Shown one piece after another: positions 59,242 to 64,000 of a stretch of DNA of 64,000 bases. The first letter of the stretch is position 1, and every line of letters begins with the position of its first letter. Origin of the DNA: Paenibacillus sp. LHD-117 (GTDB lineage Bacteria; Bacillota; Bacilli; Paenibacillales; Paenibacillaceae); NCBI RefSeq assembly GCF_030929555.1, contig NZ_JAVFVT010000012.1, positions 1-64,000 on the forward strand, in the 5' to 3' direction. Under the pieces are notes generated by a model. It did not search any database. It was not told the origin of the DNA and saw only the letters and a list, made by a program, of their open reading frames with translations. The translations under genes and the position numbers were made by a program.

Positions 59242-61836
59242 GTGAACGGACGGAAAAAAATAGCGTTGGTCATGCTTAGCGTTTTTTTTATCGTCGGCGG
59301 ATTAGCTGGCTTTTATAACATCGGGAGTGTGGAATCTGGGCAATCGGGAGCCAATGCGGAAGTGTCTGCCGCCTCCTTGAATGCCGCTGGCAATAGGAAT
59401 GTGAAAAACGCTGTACAGACATTGGCCGCTTCAAGCATAAACGAGGCGACATCCGCCAACACGGCTGCGGAGCTGGAGGCGCTCGGTCGAATGGAGCTTG
59501 CCGCCGAAAATGAGTCGCTGATGCTGTATGTGAACAGGGAAACCGCCGAAATCGCGGTTAAAGAGAAGCAAAACGGGTATGCGTGGTTTTCGAATCCAGC
59601 CGGCCGGAATGAGGATCCAAAGGCATCGCCGCTCTATAAAGCGGAGCTCAATTCGCAGCTGACGGTATCCTATTATAATGAAAAAGGCCAATTGAACAGC
59701 TTGAACAGCTATTCGGATAGTGTTCAAAAAAAGCAGTTTACGATCGAGACGACCGACCGTGGCGTTAAAGTGGTCTATCAGCTTGGCAATGTTTCCAAAT
59801 CGTTCGATAACATTCCGCAAACGATCAGCAAGGAGAGGTTCGAAGAGGCGATCTTAAGCAAGATCGAAGATCAGGAAGTTCGGGATGATGTCGGCTACAG
59901 CTTCCGCTTCGATGAAGCGAAGCAGCAGTATGAAATTCGAAAGCTTCAGGATTACGCCTTGGAAGAGCTGTCCCAGATGCTTGAATCGATCGGATACACA
60001 ACGGAGGAAGCGGCTAAGGACCGCGGCGAGGACGTCGGCGGAGAGGAAGGGTCCGCGGATAAGCCGGAATTTACGGTTCCGCTTGTGTATTCGATTGAAG
60101 GGGATCAGCTGCTCGTGAGCATTCCGGGTGCGGAATTGAAATATACGACAAGATATCCTATCGCCTCCATCCAATTATTGAAGCATTTTGGCGCGGCCGA
60201 CGACAAGAAGGACGGGTATATTTTTGTGCCGGACGGTTCCGGGGCGCTTATAGATCTCAATAACGGGAGGCTGAACGTCGAGCCATTCATTATGCCTGTA
60301 TATGGTAATGACGGTTCCTTCAACGTCAAAGAAAGATCGCAGAAGAACGAAACCGTTCGTCTTCCGGTTTTTGGCATGAAGCAGGAGGATCGCGCTTTCC
60401 TCGGCATTATCGAGAACGGGGACGCAATGGCCGAGGTTTTGGCGGATATAAGCGGAAGGAACGATTCGTACAACACCGTTGGCGCAAAGTTCAGAGTCGT
60501 CTCGATGGATTTTTACACTCTGACCGCAGGAACGAAGAAGAGTTCCGTGCCGATGTTCGAAACGAAGCCATACCAAGGTGATCTGCAAATCCGATTCGCG
60601 TTCTTGAACGGAACCGCAGCGAGCTATACGGGCATGGCTGGACTTTACCGGAACTATCTCGTTCAGAAACATAATCTGGAGAAGCTTGAGCCTGCGAATG
60701 CGCCGTTCGTGCTTGAGCTTGCGGGCGCATTCCCGACGGAGAAATCGTTCCTGGGCATTCCGTACGAATCGACGGAATCGCTGACTCGTTACGAAGAAGC
60801 CGAGGAGCTGCTGCGCCGGATGAAAGAGAAAGGCGTTGACAGCATCGCATTGCGTTATGTTGGATGGTTCAACGGCGGAATTCGTCATGGCCGCCCATCG
60901 GACATTGAACTCGTAGGCGCGCTAGGCGGCAAGCGCGGATTTGATAAGCTTACCGATTACGCGAATCAGAACGGCGTCGCGCTCTATCCGGATGCAGCGT
61001 TTCTTCAGGCGTACAAAAAGCCGCTTCAAGCCGCTTCGTTTCTCGACCAGAAGAAGGCAAAAATCTATGAATACGAGCCTGTTCATAACGTGAAGGATAC
61101 GGCCTTCTCTCATTATATTCAGTCGGCTGCCAAGCTTGGCAAGCTGACGGATAAGTTTCTCGCCAGCTATGCGAAGCTGGGGGCCCAGGGGTTGTCTCTG
61201 CGGGATTTGGGCAGCGAGGTCAATTCGGACTTCGATCCCAAACATTCCATAAACCGGCAGAACGCATTGCGCGAAAGCGAGCAAGCGGCCAAGAAGCTGA
61301 AAGAACAGGTGAATCAGCTGATGGTGAGCGGCGGCAATGCCTATAGCTTGCCGTTTGCGGACATCATCGTAAACGCGCCTACGGCGAGCAGCGGTATCAA
61401 TCTGACGGATGAAGAGATTCCTTTCTATCAGATCGCACTGCACGGCTACTATGACTTGGCAGGAACGCCATTCAATATGGGCGAGCGTCAGGATCCGCGT
61501 TACGAGCTGCTTAAAACGCTGGAAACGGGTTCAACTATTTATTATCAATGGACCTATAAACCATCAACTGTAGTCAAGGATACGCCGTATAACGACATGT
61601 ACGCGCTGTATTATGAGAATTGGCTGGACGAGGCTGCCCAGCTCTACGGGGAAGCCGGCGGTTTCTTGAAGAGCATACGAAACATGGCGATTACAGATCA
61701 TCGCACGTTGCAGGAGAATGTCGTTCAAACGACTTTTGAGAACGGCGCTTCGATTATTATCAATTACAATAAAACCGCTGTACAGGTGAACGGTATTCGT
61801 ATCGAAGCCCGCAGCTACTTGCTGGGTGGTGAATGA
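59242..61836 (+). CDS. DUF5696-type membrane-anchored surface protein, glycoside-hydrolase-like
   Basis: An 864-residue protein with an N-terminal membrane anchor (IALVMLSVFFIVGGLAGFY), a beta-rich first half, and a second half that looks like a TIM barrel: GVDSIALRYVGWFNGGI, then KLTDYANQNGVALYPDAAFL and GLSLRDLGSEVNSDFDP. The latter segments have acidic residues where a barrel glycosidase would carry catalysts. The matching family in my memory is DUF5696, common in Paenibacillus sugar operons. I chose GTG 59242, with AAGGAGGG seven bases upstream; a GTG at 59194 inside the previous gene lacks one. Function not established; extracellular glycan cleavage is the leading guess. Confidence 0.8.
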   Translation: MNGRKKIALVMLSVFFIVGGLAGFYNIGSVESGQSGANAEVSAASLNAAGNRNVKNAVQTLAASSINEATSANTAAELEALGRMELAAENESLMLYVNRETAEIAVKEKQNGYAWFSNPAGRNEDPKASPLYKAELNSQLTVSYYNEKGQLNSLNSYSDSVQKKQFTIETTDRGVKVVYQLGNVSKSFDNIPQTISKERFEEAILSKIEDQEVRDDVGYSFRFDEAKQQYEIRKLQDYALEELSQMLESIGYTTEEAAKDRGEDVGGEEGSADKPEFTVPLVYSIEGDQLLVSIPGAELKYTTRYPIASIQLLKHFGAADDKKDGYIFVPDGSGALIDLNNGRLNVEPFIMPVYGNDGSFNVKERSQKNETVRLPVFGMKQEDRAFLGIIENGDAMAEVLADISGRNDSYNTVGAKFRVVSMDFYTLTAGTKKSSVPMFETKPYQGDLQIRFAFLNGTAASYTGMAGLYRNYLVQKHNLEKLEPANAPFVLELAGAFPTEKSFLGIPYESTESLTRYEEAEELLRRMKEKGVDSIALRYVGWFNGGIRHGRPSDIELVGALGGKRGFDKLTDYANQNGVALYPDAAFLQAYKKPLQAASFLDQKKAKIYEYEPVHNVKDTAFSHYIQSAAKLGKLTDKFLASYAKLGAQGLSLRDLGSEVNSDFDPKHSINRQNALRESEQAAKKLKEQVNQLMVSGGNAYSLPFADIIVNAPTASSGINLTDEEIPFYQIALHGYYDLAGTPFNMGERQDPRYELLKTLETGSTIYYQWTYKPSTVVKDTPYNDMYALYYENWLDEAAQLYGEAGGFLKSIRNMAITDHRTLQENVVQTTFENGASIIINYNKTAVQVNGIRIEARSYLLGGE

Positions 61837-61837
61837 A

Positions 61838-62731
61838 ATGTTCAAGAGACGGTTAACGCTTGAACAAAATAGGGAATTATGGGGCTTTATTTTCTGTATC
61901 CCGCTTATCGTAGGCTTAGTTATGTTGTTTCTGCTGCCGCTTATTCAATCGTTTCGATACAGCTTTAGTTCGCTCGAGCTCGTACAGGGCGGCTTCAACA
62001 TTGTCAATGAAGGGATGGCAAACTATACCAGCCTGTTTACAACCAATGCGGATTATCCGCGAGCATTGACCGAATCGGTCGTCAATATGGTCGTCAACGT
62101 GCCGATCATTATCATTTTCAGCTTATTCGCTGCCGTGCTGCTTAATCAGAAATTCAGAGGAAGGGCTTTTGCGCGGGCAATCTTTTTCCTGCCGGTCATT
62201 CTCGCATCAAGCGCGATTGCTAATATGGATATCAGCAGCTTCGTCGGGGCGGCGAATGCGAGCTCCGGCGCCGAGGAAAGCAGCAATCTTCTTCAAAGCT
62301 TCGAGCTCAAAAAAATGCTTCTTGAATCCGGTTTTTCACCGATCCTGGTCAATTACTTAACAGGCGCGGTTGACCGGATTTATGAAATCATCAGCTCGTC
62401 CGGCGTGCAAATACTTATATTCCTTGCTGGCCTGCAATCCATTTCGCCATCCCTTTATGAAGCTTCCCGAATTGAGGGAGCGACGGGATACGAAATTTTT
62501 TGGAAAGTGACGTTTCCGATGTTGACGCCGCTGATTCTGACGAACACCGTGTATTCGATTATTGATTCGTTCAGCAGCAACTCCATTAATAAGTTAATTT
62601 CCGCGACAGCCTTCTCGAGGTTCGAATTCGGGTTGAGCGCAGCGATGTCTTGGGTTTATTTCTTGGTAGTTGCCTTCGTTTTGGTCTTATCGACCTGGCT
62701 CATGTCGAGAAAAGTGTTCTACTACGACTAA
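61838..62731 (+). CDS. Sugar ABC transporter permease (second pair, MalF type)
   Basis: A 297-residue permease with six helices and the EAA loop YEASRIEGATGYEIFWKV followed by FP. ATG 61838 begins one base after the DUF5696 stop and is preceded by GGTGG; in-frame GTG codons at 61826 and 61829 are possible but overlap the upstream gene. It has a longer periplasmic stretch (SSGAEESSNLLQSFELKKML) than the first-pair counterpart, suggesting a different binding-protein partner. Confidence 0.88.
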   Translation: MFKRRLTLEQNRELWGFIFCIPLIVGLVMLFLLPLIQSFRYSFSSLELVQGGFNIVNEGMANYTSLFTTNADYPRALTESVVNMVVNVPIIIIFSLFAAVLLNQKFRGRAFARAIFFLPVILASSAIANMDISSFVGAANASSGAEESSNLLQSFELKKMLLESGFSPILVNYLTGAVDRIYEIISSSGVQILIFLAGLQSISPSLYEASRIEGATGYEIFWKVTFPMLTPLILTNTVYSIIDSFSSNSINKLISATAFSRFEFGLSAAMSWVYFLVVAFVLVLSTWLMSRKVFYYD

Positions 62732-62785
62732 GCGTACGCTTACGAAGCAAGTTTTGCATCCGCAAAACTTTTAGGAGGGAAGAGA
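62732..62785 (+). promoter_or_regulatory. Intercistronic palindrome and hairpin before last permease gene
   Basis: AGCGTACGCT (62731-62740, perfect palindrome) is followed by AAGTTTTGC (62749-62757), loop ATCC and its exact inverse (62762-62770), then the ribosome binding site AGGAGG. The hairpin could stabilise or process the mRNA between the permease genes, or control access to the ribosome binding site. Confidence 0.5.
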
Positions 62786-63742
62786 TTGAAAGCGATAAAT
62801 GCGTACACCGACAAAATAATCGTCAAATACAATCCTGCAGAGAGAACGAAGAAGGGAAGCTGGATCATTCTCCGAGCGCTGCTTGTAATCGGATTTTGCT
62901 TTATTATTTTATTCCCGCTCTTTCTTCGGCTGTCTGTCGCATTCCGAAGCAAATCTGATATTTATGATCCGACAGTGCTGTGGATTCCACGGCACTTCAC
63001 GCTCGATAATTTGAAGCTCGCAGTCGAATCGACGGACTATTTCTCGGCCCTTCTGAACACCTTTCTTATTTCCGGCGGAACGACGCTGATCCAATTAATT
63101 TCTTGCGCTCTTGCGGCTTATGCTTTTGCCAGATTGAAGTTCAGGGGCAGCGTTCTGCTGTTCGGACTCGTCATCTTTACGATTGTCGTTCCTCCGCAGA
63201 CGTATATGATCCCGCTTTATCTGACTTACCGGTATTTTGATATGTTCGGGTTAGTCGGTTTGTTCTCGAAAAAGGACAGCTTCAATCTGATTGACACCTT
63301 TTGGCCGTTTCTCATTTCTTCGGCAACGGCGATGGGATTAAAAAATGGTCTGTACATTTTTATTTTCCGGCAATTTTTCCGGGGCATTCCGAAGGAGATA
63401 GAAGAGGCGGCGCTCGTAGACGGGGCTGGAGTATTCAAGACGTTCTATCGTATTATGATTCCGAATGCGATCCCGGCTGTCATTACGGTATTGCTTTTCT
63501 CCTTCGTCTGGCAGTGGAACGACAGCTACTACGTTTCCTTGTTCCTGAGCAAAGTGAAAGTGTTGTCGACCAGTTTGATGGATATGGGGATAGCGGTGAC
63601 CGGCGTCGAGCCCGATCCGGTTTATCAGTCTATGCTGCTCAACACGGGTGTTTTGCTTACGACGGCACCGCTTATCATTATGTATTTGTTCGTACAGCGG
63701 TACTTCGTCGAAAGCGTGGAACGGACCGGATTGGTGGGTTAA
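62786..63742 (+). CDS. Carbohydrate ABC transporter permease (second pair, MalG type)
   Basis: A 318-residue permease with six helices and EAA loop EEAALVDGAGVFKTFYRI followed by MIP. TTG start with AGGAGG seven bases upstream. It completes the second permease pair and the operon. Like the other importer loci here, no ATPase gene accompanies it. A terminator follows at 63765-63808. Confidence 0.9.
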   Translation: MKAINAYTDKIIVKYNPAERTKKGSWIILRALLVIGFCFIILFPLFLRLSVAFRSKSDIYDPTVLWIPRHFTLDNLKLAVESTDYFSALLNTFLISGGTTLIQLISCALAAYAFARLKFRGSVLLFGLVIFTIVVPPQTYMIPLYLTYRYFDMFGLVGLFSKKDSFNLIDTFWPFLISSATAMGLKNGLYIFIFRQFFRGIPKEIEEAALVDGAGVFKTFYRIMIPNAIPAVITVLLFSFVWQWNDSYYVSLFLSKVKVLSTSLMDMGIAVTGVEPDPVYQSMLLNTGVLLTTAPLIIMYLFVQRYFVESVERTGLVG

Positions 63743-63764
63743 TAAGCAAAATAATGTCCAAAAG

Positions 63765-63808
63765 ACGGGGCTGATCCACAAGTTAATCTTGTGAGTCAGC
63801 CCCGTTTA
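63765..63808. terminator. Terminator of the long importer operon
   Basis: ACGGGGCTGA (63765-63774) pairs exactly with TCAGCCCCGT (63796-63805), with a CCACAAG/CTTGTG inner stem. It lies between the last permease gene and the convergent thioredoxin-like gene and could serve both strands. Confidence 0.85.
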
Positions 63809-63830
63809 CGATTTAGAGGTATTTATATAT

Positions 63831-64000
63831 TTAGCGATTAAGCTCTTTAAATAGGTTAATCGCATCCTTTGAAATGCCGAGCTTATATCCGGTTCCGTGA
63901 TATCGAATACGGTTTTCCTTATCGACCGCATATACAATCGGAAACGCGGCGGCTTGATCGTCGGATCTATTAGGATCGAATAGGGCAAGAGTATCCAATC
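63831..64000 (-). CDS. C-terminal part of a thioredoxin-like (redoxin/TlpA-type) protein, cut by window edge
   Basis: The last 55 or so residues of a minus-strand gene are present; the start is beyond the window. The reading ends ...FPIVYAVDKENRIRYHGTGY then KLGISKDAINLFKELNR and TAA (63833-63831). The FPIVYAVDKENRI segment, a proline before a beta strand followed by a turn with Asp/Lys/Glu and a second strand, is the usual C-terminal end of TlpA/ResA-type redoxins. The catalytic CxxC would be outside the window, so the assignment is only probable. Confidence 0.5.
   Translation of the reverse strand, partial: LDTLALFDPNRSDDQAAAFPIVYAVDKENRIRYHGTGYKLGISKDAINLFKELNR

Overview
The window looks like chromosomal DNA of a spore-forming, Gram-positive bacterium of the Paenibacillaceae (Paenibacillus or Cohnella type). 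This is inferred from strong AGGAGG-type ribosome binding sites with frequent GTG/TTG starts, a LysM-GH18 spore-cortex type enzyme, lipoproteins with Bacillota lipoboxes, YesN/YesM two-component pairs next to LplB/YtcP-type sugar permeases that lack a dedicated ATPase, and DUF5696, DUF4358, DUF3221 and DUF4871 proteins. No rRNA, phage, IS element or CRISPR array was seen.

Layout. (1) 0.4-9.9 kb: a YesM-type kinase and YesN-type regulator on the minus strand, divergent from a three-gene sugar importer (two permeases and a lipoprotein) and a GH36-like alpha-galactosidase. (2) 10-20.2 kb: mixed chromosomal genes, namely a spore LysM-GH18 protein, an orphan ParB, an exported FAD oxidoreductase, a coupled acyl-adenylate ligase and membrane acyltransferase, a repeat-rich lipoprotein, a repeat-filled gap and thiD. 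(3) 20.5-31.7 kb: a second, visibly more AT-rich glycan locus in one direction: YesN, YesM, two permeases, a binding protein and two putative intracellular glycosidases. (4) 31.8-37.6 kb: two overlapping WYL-domain regulators, divergent from a segment that folds like a circularly permuted tRNA, then a slipin (SPFH) gene, an atypical small protein kinase, a CYTH phosphohydrolase and an AAA ATPase. (5) 37.6-46.1 kb: membrane protein, Gfo/Idh/MocA oxidoreductase, DUF3221 lipoprotein, a minisatellite, aldo/keto reductase, lipoate ligase, MFS exporter, and an ECF sigma factor with its DUF4871 partner. (6) 46.5-63.8 kb: a host- or mucin-glycan type locus with a sialidase, a GH29 fucosidase, a GntR/LacI-type regulator, and an eight-gene operon of about 12.8 kb. 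That operon encodes two binding proteins (one giant, with duplicated carbohydrate-binding-like modules), two permease pairs, an NHL-TPR-YIP1 membrane protein and DUF5696. The window ends inside a thioredoxin-like gene.

How it works together. The three sugar loci share one plan: a sensor or repressor, high-affinity lipoprotein capture, a heterodimeric permease powered by an ATPase encoded elsewhere (MsmX-like, by family knowledge), and hydrolases for the imported glycan. The two segments most worth following up are the WYL / tRNA-like RNA / slipin island at 31.8-37.6 kb and the dual-importer operon with NHL-YIP1 and DUF5696 at 50.7-63.8 kb. Assignments rest on reading motifs in the translated sequence; no database search was possible.
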